The notes under the pieces: model-generated
What the model saw: only the letters and a program-made list of their open reading frames with translations
What the model was told of the DNA's origin: nothing
Database searches by the model: none
Part shown: one piece after another, positions 20,704 to 28,800 of the stretch
How positions within the stretch are numbered: the first letter of the stretch is position 1
Layout: each line of letters opens with the position of its first letter
Translations under genes and position numbers: made by a program
NCBI RefSeq assembly: GCF_019469205.1
Contig: NZ_CP048265.1
Location: forward strand, 1,054,001-1,118,000
Reading direction: 5' to 3'
Length of the DNA: 64,000 bases
From: Gilliamella sp. ESL0405
GTDB lineage: Bacteria; Pseudomonadota; Gammaproteobacteria; Enterobacterales; Orbaceae

Positions 20704-21570
20704 ATGATTTCAAGTATGACCGCTTATGCAAGAAAAGAGTTAAACCAATCATGGGGAAATGCTTCTTGGGAACTGCGCTCGGTCAATCAACGCTATTTAG
20801 AGACTTATATTCGATTACCAGAACAGTTTCGTTCACTTGAACCGCTGATTCGTGAACGTTTACGAAACCGATTAACACGAGGTAAAGTCGAATGTAGTTT
20901 ACGATTCGAGTTAGACCCAGCTACTCAACATCAACAATTATCCTTAAATAAAGAGCTAGCTGAGCAAATATTAAATGCCGCTGATTGGATTGCCGCACAG
21001 CATCAATCCGGCGAAGTCAATCCGATTGATGTTTTACGTTGGCCTGGCGTTCTCTCCGCTAAAGAGCAAAATTTAGATACAATCTCACAAGAAATTTTAG
21101 CGTTATTAGAAACGGTATTAGATGAGTTTATTGCTGTTCGGGAACGTGAAGGACAAGCGTTAAGTCAACTCATCACTCAACGATTAGAAGGGATAAGCGC
21201 CGAAGTCGAGAAAATTCGTCTTTTCATGCCTCAAATACTTCAATGGCAAAAAGATCGGTTAAAAAGTAAGTTAGAAGAAGTAAATATTGACCTTGATAGT
21301 TCTCGATTAGAACAAGAGATAGTCCTGTTAGCTCAGCGAATTGATGTAGCTGAAGAGCTAGACCGTCTAATGACACATGTTAAAGAAACCTATTCAATCT
21401 TGAAGAAAAACGAAGCTGTCGGGCGTCGATTGGATTTTATGATGCAAGAATTTAACCGTGAGTCCAATACCATTGCCTCAAAATCAATTAATGCGCAAGT
21501 GACTGCTAGTGCAATTGAACTAAAAGTGTTGATAGAACAAATTAGAGAGCAAGTACAAAATATTGAGTAA
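20704..21570 (+). CDS. yicC: YicC family endoribonuclease
   Basis: 288 residues, starting MISSMTAYARKE and ending with the conserved acidic C-terminal part RLDFMMQEFNRESNTIASKS and SAIELKVLIEQIREQVQNIE. The YicC family has been described as metal-dependent endoribonucleases involved in small-RNA turnover and stationary-phase growth. Divergent from rph across about 150 bases, the same arrangement as in E. coli. Cytosolic, no membrane segments. Confidence 0.93.
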   Translation: MISSMTAYARKELNQSWGNASWELRSVNQRYLETYIRLPEQFRSLEPLIRERLRNRLTRGKVECSLRFELDPATQHQQLSLNKELAEQILNAADWIAAQHQSGEVNPIDVLRWPGVLSAKEQNLDTISQEILALLETVLDEFIAVREREGQALSQLITQRLEGISAEVEKIRLFMPQILQWQKDRLKSKLEEVNIDLDSSRLEQEIVLLAQRIDVAEELDRLMTHVKETYSILKKNEAVGRRLDFMMQEFNRESNTIASKSINAQVTASAIELKVLIEQIREQVQNIE

Positions 21571-22084
21571 GTTTAATTATTGCAGATACAAGTCATCAAT
21601 TATCAAACTTATGTGATCTTCTCGCTTTTATGTTAACTTGGGCACAACAGGTATTGTATTTTGTTTGCCCAGTAGTTATTGCATAGAGTTATTGCATGTA
21701 TTTATGTCTCTGTAGCTATTTTTCGTTAGTTTTCCCTGCCGATTTGACTCTTTTCTCCAATACCTTCATCCCTCAAAGTGAGAGCGTCTAGCGTGTTATT
21801 TGTCCTGACCTATCTAAATGTTATTTTGTAATTTCGTCAATCATCTTTAAATTGAGTTGAAATACCTTACCAATTCAGATCTTTACAATTTTTTGTTTAT
21901 TTATCTTTACTTTTAACTTAGCCTGTCTAGAATAACAGACCTTTTTATAATCAATATCTATCATTGTCTAATGAAAATAATAATTAATTGACAATTTTAA
22001 CGCTGACAGATGTTTACAAGTAGTCGTTTTTTGTATTTTGCTTCAACTTTTTAAATGTTTTAGAAATAAGTAAGGAATAGAATA
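21571..22084 (+). other. Intergenic gap after yicC
   Basis: About 510 bases with no supportable ORF, RNA gene or strong hairpin. A TTGACA near 21988 could be a -35 element for the membrane protein gene at 22085, which has AAGTAAGGAAT just before its start. The rest is AT-rich and unexplained. Confidence 0.5.
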
Positions 22085-22996
22085 ATGAACCTTTCAAACA
22101 GTCAATACCAATTATCGAAAAAATTTCAATTAATTCCAACCATTTTGTTTACTGTAGTTGGTATTTTCATTGCCATTTTTCTGGGTGTTTTATATTCAAT
22201 TATCTCAAGTTTTTCCCCGCTAATTCTGCTCGATATCGGCTTGGCTGTCGGGATGGCTTGGGTATTAACAACGATTACCAGTAATTTAACAAAGTTGGCA
22301 AAAGTAAGAAATGAGCTTGTCAGTTTTTTAATGGCGCTTATCATTTGTTTATTTGCTTACTATTCTGCGACGGTCACTTTTGAACTGTTGATCTTCGATA
22401 TGGATTATGAATATTGGTTAGATTTTTTCCTTTCTCCTGTAACTGTATTTGACATTATTATCAGTGATATTATTCCTAATCGTGTCATAACTATTACTAA
22501 AGGTAGTTCAAAATCTGGTTTAGAAATATCAGGTATCTTGCTTGGCATTGTCTATTTAGTTGAGTTGATTGTGTTTTTATGGCCAGCTGCGGTTACACTA
22601 AATATGGATGATTGTTTTTGTGAGGACTGTCAAAAATGGTATTCTAAATTTAATTTTTATTCAGCAAGTGACGATTCGTTAGTGACTAATATTAATACTT
22701 GCCAGTCAGGCCATTATGCCGACGTATTGTCTCAGGTTGTTTTTTATAAAAATTTAAATGAATTAGTTCAGCAGTCCGAACCAACATCCGAAGAAATAAC
22801 AGGATTGAATTACATTTACTGCCAATGTCCAAACTGTCATGAAAGAAACCTATTGAGTATTCTAAAAATCAAGCTGAAAAAAAATAAGAAAGAATATGAA
22901 GCGGTAACAGATTCTGACTCAATTCTAGTAAATAATAACTATATTGATGCAAAGACTGATGAAATTTTCCAAACTCAAAAACGAAATTTATATTAA
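22085..22996 (+). CDS. Membrane protein with cytosolic cysteine clusters (possible zinc ribbon)
   Basis: I do not recognise the family. 303 residues: hydrophobic segments at about 16-40, 46-63, 79-103 and 147-171, then a hydrophilic C-terminal half. That half carries seven cysteines in a pattern suited to metal binding: C177, C179 and C182 (CFCEDC), C206 with H210, and C246, C248 and C251 (CQCPNC) followed by H252. Similar paired CxxC knuckles occur in rubredoxin/zinc-ribbon tails of membrane proteins. No enzymatic motif is visible. Single gene, with a strong hairpin just after its stop and then the 60-bp repeat array. Its A/T-rich codon use does not differ obviously from that of its neighbours. 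Confidence 0.6.
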   Translation: MNLSNSQYQLSKKFQLIPTILFTVVGIFIAIFLGVLYSIISSFSPLILLDIGLAVGMAWVLTTITSNLTKLAKVRNELVSFLMALIICLFAYYSATVTFELLIFDMDYEYWLDFFLSPVTVFDIIISDIIPNRVITITKGSSKSGLEISGILLGIVYLVELIVFLWPAAVTLNMDDCFCEDCQKWYSKFNFYSASDDSLVTNINTCQSGHYADVLSQVVFYKNLNELVQQSEPTSEEITGLNYIYCQCPNCHERNLLSILKIKLKKNKKEYEAVTDSDSILVNNNYIDAKTDEIFQTQKRNLY

Positions 22997-23009
22997 TTTG
23001 CAAAAATAG

Positions 23010-23037
23010 AACAACAGGGACATCGCTCCCTGTTGTT
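23010..23037 (+). terminator. 11-bp hairpin at the edge of the repeat array
   Basis: AACAACAGGGA and TCCCTGTTGTT pair perfectly around a CATCGC loop, 14 bases after the stop of the membrane protein gene. No U-tract follows; instead the 60-bp array starts immediately, and the last bases of the stem (TTGTTGTC) match the end of the repeat unit. Confidence 0.55.
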
Positions 23038-23040
23038 GTC

Positions 23041-23664
23041 TGCCTGATATGGTAAAGAAAACCGTATCTTTAGACGGTAAGATCGCAATGGCTTGTTGTC
23101 TGCCTGATATGGTAAAGAAAACCGTATCTTTAGACGGTAAGATCGCAATGGCTTGTTGTCTGCCTAATATGGTGAAGAAAACCGTATCTTTGGACGGTAA
23201 GATCGCAATGACTTGTTGTATGCTTGATATGGCGAAGAAAATCGTATCTTTAGACGGTAAGATCGCAATGGCTTGTTGTCTGCTTGATATGGCGAAGAAA
23301 ACCGTATCTTTGGACGGTAAGATCGCAATGGCTTGTTGTATGCTTGATATAGCGAAGAAAACCGTATCTTTGGACGGTAAGATCGCAATGGCTTGTTGTA
23401 TGCTTGATATAGCGAAGAAAACCGTATCTTTAGACGGTAAGATCGCAATGGCTTGTTGTATGCCTGATATGGCGAAGAAAACCGTATCTTTGGACGGTAA
23501 GATCGCAATGGCTTGTTGTATGCTTGATATGGCGAAGAAAACCGTATCTTTAGACGGTAAGATCGCAATGGCTTGTTGTATGCTTGATATGGCGAAGGAA
23601 ACTGTATCTTTGGACGGTAAGATCGTAATGGCTTGTGATCTGCCTGATATGGTGAAGAAAACAA
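23041..23664 (+). repeat. Array of ten 60-bp tandem repeats plus a partial eleventh
   Basis: Ten consecutive units of exactly 60 bases begin TGCCTGATATGGTAAAG; a partial eleventh ends at about 23662. The first two copies are identical; the others differ at scattered single bases, almost all transitions, and no indels occur. Each unit contains ACCGT and ACGGT flanking an 8-nt loop, a small hairpin that is conserved in all ten full copies. Because 60 is a multiple of three and the unit has no stop, long frames are open on both strands (plus: 20-residue repeats like MVKKTVSLDGKIAMACC; minus: repeats like SSPYQAYNKPLRSYRPKIRF). Neither frame has a Shine-Dalgarno site, so I treat the array as probably non-coding. 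Confidence 0.9.
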
Positions 23665-23794
23665 ATTAAATTTTTAATATTTTTTTCAATCTTTTACTTT
23701 TGTAATAAAAGTAGAGGATATCTTGTTTTAATCTATCCACGGGGCGAACATGTCAATATTGTTAGCATAGAGATTAATTGCTATAGTCTTATAA

Positions 23795-23820
23795 AAAACG
23801 GCGCAAATCTGCGCCGTTTT
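23795..23820. terminator. Bidirectional intrinsic terminator after the MATE gene
   Basis: AAAACGGCGC and GCGCCGTTTT form a 10-bp GC-rich stem around AAATCT, with an A-run on one side and a T-run on the other. It ends transcripts of the MATE gene (minus strand) and any coming from the repeat array. Confidence 0.88.
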
Positions 23821-23845
23821 CACTATCTCTGAATTTAATCAATGA

Positions 23846-25228
23846 TTAGTCATTTAAACATTGTCGATTTTTAATTGATCTGAAATACCAAAACAGTACA
23901 AGATAAGCTGTTCCGGTTGAAAGCAGATCTGCGGTTGGTGATGCAGCCCAAACGCCATCAAAACCAAAAAATAGTGGCAAAATATATAAGGCAGGGAGCA
24001 AGATTAAAATTTGCCTTGAAAGGCTTAAAAGAATCGATATTTTTGCCATACCAATACATTGGAAAAAGCTAGTAGTTACCATTTGAAAGCCAACAAATGC
24101 AAAGGCTAAAGTAGTATAACGTAACGCAAGTGCTGATAGATCGACTAAATCTTTTTCGGAACTGAAGGCCCGGACTAAAATATCCGGGATAAAAAATCCT
24201 AATAGAAAACCGAATGTGGTTACTGCGGTTGCGACCTTAACTGCATAGATAAAAGTTTGCTTAACTCGAATATAATTTTTAGAGCCATAGTTGTAACCAA
24301 TAATTGGTTGCATACCTTGATTAATGCCGATTACGATCATGATGATTAATGTAATAAGCCGGTTGGCATTTGAATAAGCGGCAATGGCATCATCGCCGGA
24401 TTGATGTGCTGAAGATGCATAATGATTAAGTTGCCAGTTAATAAATACCACTACAATTGATGCGGCAACTTGCATAGCAAAAGGCGACATACCGATAGAT
24501 AGTATGGCTTTTACATATTGTAAATTAAGCGTGAAATTGCGACGGTATAATTTTATATTACTGTTTTTACTTAAAAAATGCTGCATAACAAATATAAAGC
24601 TTATCAACATTGACAATGTTGTTGCCAGTGCTGCTCCTCGCATTCCCCAACCCAGTCCAATAATAAAAATCGGGGCTAAGATAATATTGGCTATTACACT
24701 CACAAACATGGTTACCATGGCTTTAAATGGATAGCCACTTGCTCGCATCATATTGTTGTAGTTGAAAGTCAGTGTGGTAAATATGCTGCCGGGTAAGAAG
24801 ATCTCTAAAAATTCTTTTGCATAGGTATGATTGACCGGACTTGAGCCAACAAACCTTAAAACAGGATCAACAAAATAGAGCAACAGTGACAGCGTTATAC
24901 CGCTCAACACTGCGGTAAGCATAAAGGAGGTACCGGCAACTTTCTCGGCATTATCGTTTTCACCACGACCTAAAAATATCGAAATCCGGCTTGCTGAACC
25001 AATACCTACTAGCATACCAATTCCTGCAGCTAAATTCATTACCGGTAAAATTAATCCTGCTGCGCTGAGCGCTTCTCGACCAATCCAGTGACCAATAAAG
25101 ATGCCGTCAATAATATTATAAAGCGTATTAACAATAGTACCGATGATTGCCGGTAACGCATATTGCCAAAAGAGTAAGCTGATTTTTTTATTCTTAAAAT
25201 CTTGATAGATATCTTGAGAGTGAGCCAT
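23846..25228 (-). CDS. MATE family efflux transporter
   Basis: Polytopic inner-membrane exporter with about twelve membrane segments in two bundles. It starts MAHSQDIYQDFKNKKISLLFWQYALPAIIGTIVNTLYNIIDGIFIGHWIG, with the classic MATE helix 1-2 pattern (PAIIG, NIIDGIFIG). The second half repeats it (PFAMQVAASIVVVFINWQL and IIMIVIGINQGMQPIIGYNYGSKN). It resembles the DinF/MepA branch more than NorM/MdtK. Substrate unknown; family members export drugs or toxic metabolites using Na+ or H+. The frame extends five codons to a GTG at 25243; the ATG at 25228 gives 460 residues and is preferred. Second MATE gene of the window is mdtK at 51627. Confidence 0.88.
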   Translation of the reverse strand: MAHSQDIYQDFKNKKISLLFWQYALPAIIGTIVNTLYNIIDGIFIGHWIGREALSAAGLILPVMNLAAGIGMLVGIGSASRISIFLGRGENDNAEKVAGTSFMLTAVLSGITLSLLLYFVDPVLRFVGSSPVNHTYAKEFLEIFLPGSIFTTLTFNYNNMMRASGYPFKAMVTMFVSVIANIILAPIFIIGLGWGMRGAALATTLSMLISFIFVMQHFLSKNSNIKLYRRNFTLNLQYVKAILSIGMSPFAMQVAASIVVVFINWQLNHYASSAHQSGDDAIAAYSNANRLITLIIMIVIGINQGMQPIIGYNYGSKNYIRVKQTFIYAVKVATAVTTFGFLLGFFIPDILVRAFSSEKDLVDLSALALRYTTLAFAFVGFQMVTTSFFQCIGMAKISILLSLSRQILILLPALYILPLFFGFDGVWAASPTADLLSTGTAYLVLFWYFRSIKNRQCLND

Positions 25229-25252
25229 ATTATTTTTTCCCACTATTAGACG

Positions 25253-25295
25253 TTGTAAAGAAGTTTCAGAAATTGTATACGTTTGAGTATAAAAT
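25253..25295 (+). repeat. 43-nt dispersed intergenic element, copy A
   Basis: TTGTAAAGAAGTTTCAGAAA, eight variable bases, then ACGTTTGAGTATAAAAT. The same 43-nt frame recurs at 33779-33821 and 45774-45816, always on the plus strand. Here it lies in the divergent region between the MATE gene and yejK, with TATAAAA about 115 bases before yejK. Confidence 0.75.
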
Positions 25296-25409
25296 AGATA
25301 CTAATGATGCGTTAGTCTAACAGAGTTACAAATTGTTGATAGAACTTTTATAGAGCTTTGTTAGAATATAGCATAATTTAATACTTCGATCCAAATAGGA
25401 ATCCTTTCA

Positions 25410-26414
25410 ATGAGTGTGCAAATAGAACAAGTTATTTTACATAAATTAATCAGAAAAAGTGATACTGAAATTGAATTACAATTACGTGATTCATTGCTGA
25501 GCAATCAGCAAGCGGTGGTCAATCTCATCGAAGATATCAATCGTATTTACAACAACAAAAGCAAAGCTTATGGTCTATTTAATAGCGAAAGTTTATTTGA
25601 ACAATCTCTTAAAGAACTCCGCTTAGGGAATCAAGATTTTTTAAATTTTAGCCAAGAATCGACTAAGCAGTTACGTAATGAACTTGCCAAATACCCATTT
25701 GCTGAAGGCGGAACGGTGGTCTTTTGTCATTATCGTTATCTTGCTGTCGATTATTTAATTATTGCTGTGCTCAATAGTTGCTTTAGCATGTTGGTTAATG
25801 AACAATTAGATATTACTGAAACTCAATACTTAGATATTGATCATGCTGACATTATCGCTCGAATCGATATAACAGAATGGGAAACGGAAGCTGACTCTAA
25901 ACGTTATTTAACCTTCTTAAAAGGGCGAGTTGGGCGTAAAGTATCTGACTTTTTTATGGATTATTTAGGTGCCAGCGAAGGGTTAGATGCTAAAGCACAA
26001 AATAAAACGCTGGTGAAAGCGGTTGATGATTATTGTCAGGAAATGCAATTTGATAAACAAGACAAAGTTCACGCACGTGAAAATGTTTACAATTATTGCC
26101 AAGCTCAGTTGCAAGCCGGTGAAGAAATTGAGCTTAAAAATCTTGCTAATGAATTACCAACTAATGGCGATAACAATTTTATGGAATTTGTTAAAAACAG
26201 TGATTACGATTTGGAAGAAACGTTTCCGGTTGATCGTAGTGCATTGCGACAACTTAAAAAATTTTCAGGAAGTGGTGGGGGATTAACATTAAGCTTTGAT
26301 TCCGACCTATTGGGTGAACGTGTTAAATGGGATCCGCAAACCGACTCATTAGTCATAAAAGGTGTACCGCCTAATTTGCGTGATCAGTTGCAACGTAATA
26401 GTGGTTCAAACTAA
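25410..26414 (+). CDS. yejK: Nucleoid-associated protein YejK (NdpA)
   Basis: 334 residues (E. coli 335), a spermidine-nucleoid associated protein of the YejK/NdpA family. It begins [30 protein letters not shown], and the central [41 protein letters not shown] region is the family core. No enzymatic motif. In E. coli it is followed by yejL and yejM; here nfo follows 45 bases later. AGGAATCC precedes the start. Confidence 0.95.
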   Translation: MSVQIEQVILHKLIRKSDTEIELQLRDSLLSNQQAVVNLIEDINRIYNNKSKAYGLFNSESLFEQSLKELRLGNQDFLNFSQESTKQLRNELAKYPFAEGGTVVFCHYRYLAVDYLIIAVLNSCFSMLVNEQLDITETQYLDIDHADIIARIDITEWETEADSKRYLTFLKGRVGRKVSDFFMDYLGASEGLDAKAQNKTLVKAVDDYCQEMQFDKQDKVHARENVYNYCQAQLQAGEEIELKNLANELPTNGDNNFMEFVKNSDYDLEETFPVDRSALRQLKKFSGSGGGLTLSFDSDLLGERVKWDPQTDSLVIKGVPPNLRDQLQRNSGSN

Positions 26415-26459
26415 TTATAAGTTCCCTTTTTTTTAACACCATTATCAGGATTCACAAAT

Positions 26460-27308
26460 ATGAAATATGTCGGTGCGCATGTCAGCGCTTCTGGTGGGGT
26501 CGATAACGCCCCAATTAATGCTTATCAAATCGGCGCGACTGCATTTGCGCTATTTACCAAAAATCAACGTCAATGGCATGCTAAGCCGCTCGAAACCAGC
26601 ATGATTGATAGCTTTAAAAAGCGCTGTGAAAAATATGGTTTCACCAGCAAACAAATATTGCCACATGATAGTTACCTTATTAATTTAGGTCATCCGGATA
26701 GTGAACAACTTGAAAAATCACGCACCGCCTTTTTAGATGAAATGCAGCGCTGTGAGCAACTCGGATTAACCTTGCTTAATTTTCATCCGGGTAGCCACTT
26801 AAAGCAGATATCAGTTGATGAATGCCTCAGCCGTATTGCTCAATCCATTAACATGACTTTAGATAAAACTAGCAATGTCGTTGCAGTGATAGAAAATACC
26901 GCAGGTCAAGGCTCTAATTTAGGTTATAAATTTGAACATTTGGCTCAAATTATTGATCAGGTAGAAGATAAAAGTCGCGTCGGTGTCTGTATCGATACCT
27001 GTCACGCCTTTGCAGCTGGTTATGATTTACGTACTGAAAAAGCTTGTCAAGAAACCTTCGCCGAATTTGAAAAAATTGTTGGTTTTAAATATTTACGAGG
27101 CATGCATTTAAACGATGCCAAAAGTGAACTTGCCAGCCATGTTGACCGCCATAATAGTTTAGGAAAAGGAAACATTGGTGAAACGGCTTTTAAATATATT
27201 ATGCAAGATCCAAGAATTGATGAAATCCCGCTGATTCTCGAAACTATCGACCCGGATATTTGGGCGCAAGAAATTGCATGGTTAAAAGCACAGAGTAAAG
27301 AAAATTAA
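26460..27308 (+). CDS. nfo: Endonuclease IV (AP endonuclease)
   Basis: Base excision repair enzyme cleaving 5' to abasic sites, 282 residues (E. coli 285), TIM-barrel with three zinc ions. Metal-binding motifs are evident: [62 protein letters not shown] and LILETIDPD. It lies downstream of yejK in the same direction. Confidence 0.97.
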   Translation: MKYVGAHVSASGGVDNAPINAYQIGATAFALFTKNQRQWHAKPLETSMIDSFKKRCEKYGFTSKQILPHDSYLINLGHPDSEQLEKSRTAFLDEMQRCEQLGLTLLNFHPGSHLKQISVDECLSRIAQSINMTLDKTSNVVAVIENTAGQGSNLGYKFEHLAQIIDQVEDKSRVGVCIDTCHAFAAGYDLRTEKACQETFAEFEKIVGFKYLRGMHLNDAKSELASHVDRHNSLGKGNIGETAFKYIMQDPRIDEIPLILETIDPDIWAQEIAWLKAQSKEN

Positions 27309-27316
27309 ATTAAAAA

Positions 27317-27453
27317 TACCATTGGAGAGAGCAACTATTCAAAGATTTACCTTTAGTGGTATTTTGCTTTGAATAGTTCGTATTTAGCTGTGAAGACTTC
27401 GATTTTATTTCCCTTACAATGACGGAATAACACCAAAGGTGATAATCGCCATT
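27317..27453 (+). pseudogene. Decayed 3' end of a second copy of the downstream lipoprotein gene
   Basis: Translation here reads QLFKDLPLVVFCFE, stop, FVFSCEDFDFIS, matching QLFKDLPPVVFGFEWFSFGCEGLDFIV near the C-terminus of the lipoprotein at 27626-28633. The conserved Trp codon TGG has become TAG, a frameshift follows, and the final GATAATCGCCATTAAATGG (Asp-Asn-Arg-His-stop) is intact. Only about the last 46 codons survive, starting a few bases after the nfo stop. This is a remnant of a tandem paralogue. Confidence 0.88.
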
Positions 27454-27570
27454 AAATGGAACGTTCAAGACATTGTCTGGTTGTAATTTAACCAAAGTAC
27501 ATTGGTATTTGAAAGAATTACAATAACAATAAAGGTAATAGGAAGGTACACAAAGTGTGCTAAAACAGTG
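27437..27570 (+). repeat. Direct repeat flanking the lipoprotein gene, upstream copy
   Basis: From GATAATCGCCATTAAATGG through AACCAAAGTACATTGG, TATTTGAAAGAATTACAAT and a GTGCTAAAA end, this stretch matches 28619-28738 with a few substitutions and small indels. It is the 3' untranslated part of the lost paralogue, now serving as the leader of the intact gene. Confidence 0.88.
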
Positions 27571-27625
27571 AACCAGACAACCAGTAGCCTAACGTTGTCT
27601 TATAAAAAAGTGCATAGGAAATAAA

Positions 27626-28633
27626 ATGAAAAAGCAGTTATATTTATTACTGATGAGTTTTATCGCATTGTTATTACTCAGCAATTGCAGCACCAACACC
27701 AAGTCGAATAAATCTGAAACTTCCAGATCGAATTTAAAGGTCATAAAAGATGTCGATATATATCATATGCTGATAATCGAAGATATCGACCCTGGTAGGG
27801 TATTTTTTCACGTATCGTTATCAGAAACTTTACCGCTCGATGCTGACAAAGAAATATTGCCTGCCAATCTAACTCAAAAAAAATATACATTAACCGACAA
27901 AGAACGTAAATTGTTTATGAAAATGGCAGGGATTGGAGAAGATGCGTATTTCTGGATTTATGATTACACAGACAATCAACTATACTCCTATCCAATTTTA
28001 TCTATGGAAGCAACGGCGATATTAGATTCTTATAGATCCGATCGTTCGCCTCCTTATGATACGAGAGATTATCGAATTGGATTCGAATTACCGCAAGAAT
28101 TATTGCCAAGGTTTCGTTCAGATTATGATTTATTGGTTTCTATAACAAAAGATAATCCTTTTGCACTAGAACGACTTACACCACTTGATTGGCGGTTAAT
28201 TCCAAATGCAAATTATCCGGATACAGGACCAGATAAATTATCAAATAGAAATTATGGAAATGTCCCAAAGTATCTAAAAAGTTACATGGCCAATGCGAAT
28301 AATTTGACTTTTTATGTTCAGGATTATGTAGATGAAAAAGAGCCAAAACAAAGGGATATTTATAAAATTTTTGAAAGAGAACTTGTAGTTGTTGATAAAT
28401 TAGGTAACACGCTTTTTAAAAGGCGCATGTACCAAGGTGAAGGTATGTCATTAGTTGGGTTGAATAATTACCATGATTATAAAAATGAAAAATTCCAATG
28501 GGCAGGACAATTATTCAAAGATTTACCACCAGTAGTATTTGGTTTTGAGTGGTTTTCATTTGGTTGTGAAGGCCTCGATTTTATTGTCCCTTACGAGGAA
28601 AGAATAGATTTTAAATGTGATAATCGCCATTAA
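27626..28633 (+). CDS. Hypothetical lipoprotein
   Basis: 335 residues, family not recognised. A type II signal peptide is clear: MKKQ, a hydrophobic run, and lipobox LLSNC with the acylated cysteine at C21. Next to it is a Ser/Thr/Lys-rich linker. The mature protein is rich in Tyr, Asp and Pro, with RDYRIGFELPQELLPRFRSDYDLLVSI in the middle and a conserved C-terminal WFSFGCEGLDFIVPY. The residue after Cys21 is Ser, so outer-membrane sorting is likely. GGAAATAAA precedes the ATG. A degraded partner just upstream and matching flanking repeats show the gene was once duplicated in tandem. No neighbour suggests a function. Confidence 0.75.
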   Translation: MKKQLYLLLMSFIALLLLSNCSTNTKSNKSETSRSNLKVIKDVDIYHMLIIEDIDPGRVFFHVSLSETLPLDADKEILPANLTQKKYTLTDKERKLFMKMAGIGEDAYFWIYDYTDNQLYSYPILSMEATAILDSYRSDRSPPYDTRDYRIGFELPQELLPRFRSDYDLLVSITKDNPFALERLTPLDWRLIPNANYPDTGPDKLSNRNYGNVPKYLKSYMANANNLTFYVQDYVDEKEPKQRDIYKIFERELVVVDKLGNTLFKRRMYQGEGMSLVGLNNYHDYKNEKFQWAGQLFKDLPPVVFGFEWFSFGCEGLDFIVPYEERIDFKCDNRH

Positions 28634-28738
28634 ATGGGACTTTCAAGACATTATCCAGTTAAAATTTAACCAAAGTACATTGGTATTTGAAAGAATTACA
28701 ATAAAAATGTAATAGAAAGGCACACTAAGTTTGCTAAA
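28619..28738 (+). repeat. Direct repeat flanking the lipoprotein gene, downstream copy
   Basis: Begins within the last codons of the lipoprotein gene and continues as its 3' untranslated region. It matches 27437-27570, including AACCAAAGTACATTGG and TATTTGAAAGAATTACAAT. Confidence 0.88.
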
Positions 28739-28767
28739 AAAATTAAAATAACAAATGTAACTAACGA

Positions 28768-28800
28768 TATTAAATCAGTTTTGATTAAACTGATTTAATA
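28768..28800. terminator. Long perfect hairpin overlapping the yccS stop
   Basis: TATTAAATCAGTTT and AAACTGATTTAATA form a 14-bp perfect stem with a TGATT loop. The yccS stop codon (28785-28787) falls in the loop. It probably ends both the lipoprotein (plus) and yccS (minus) transcripts, since both flanks are A/T-rich. Confidence 0.7.

Noticed and set aside
23041-23664. CRISPR array
   Set aside because: Units are contiguous 60-bp copies with no unique spacers, and no cas genes are nearby.
23049-23669. 206-residue repeat protein on the plus strand, or its 166-residue minus-strand counterpart
   Set aside because: Both frames are open only because the unit is 60 bases without stops. Neither has a ribosome site, and the plus frame starts inside the first unit. 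Kept as a repeat, with coding left open.
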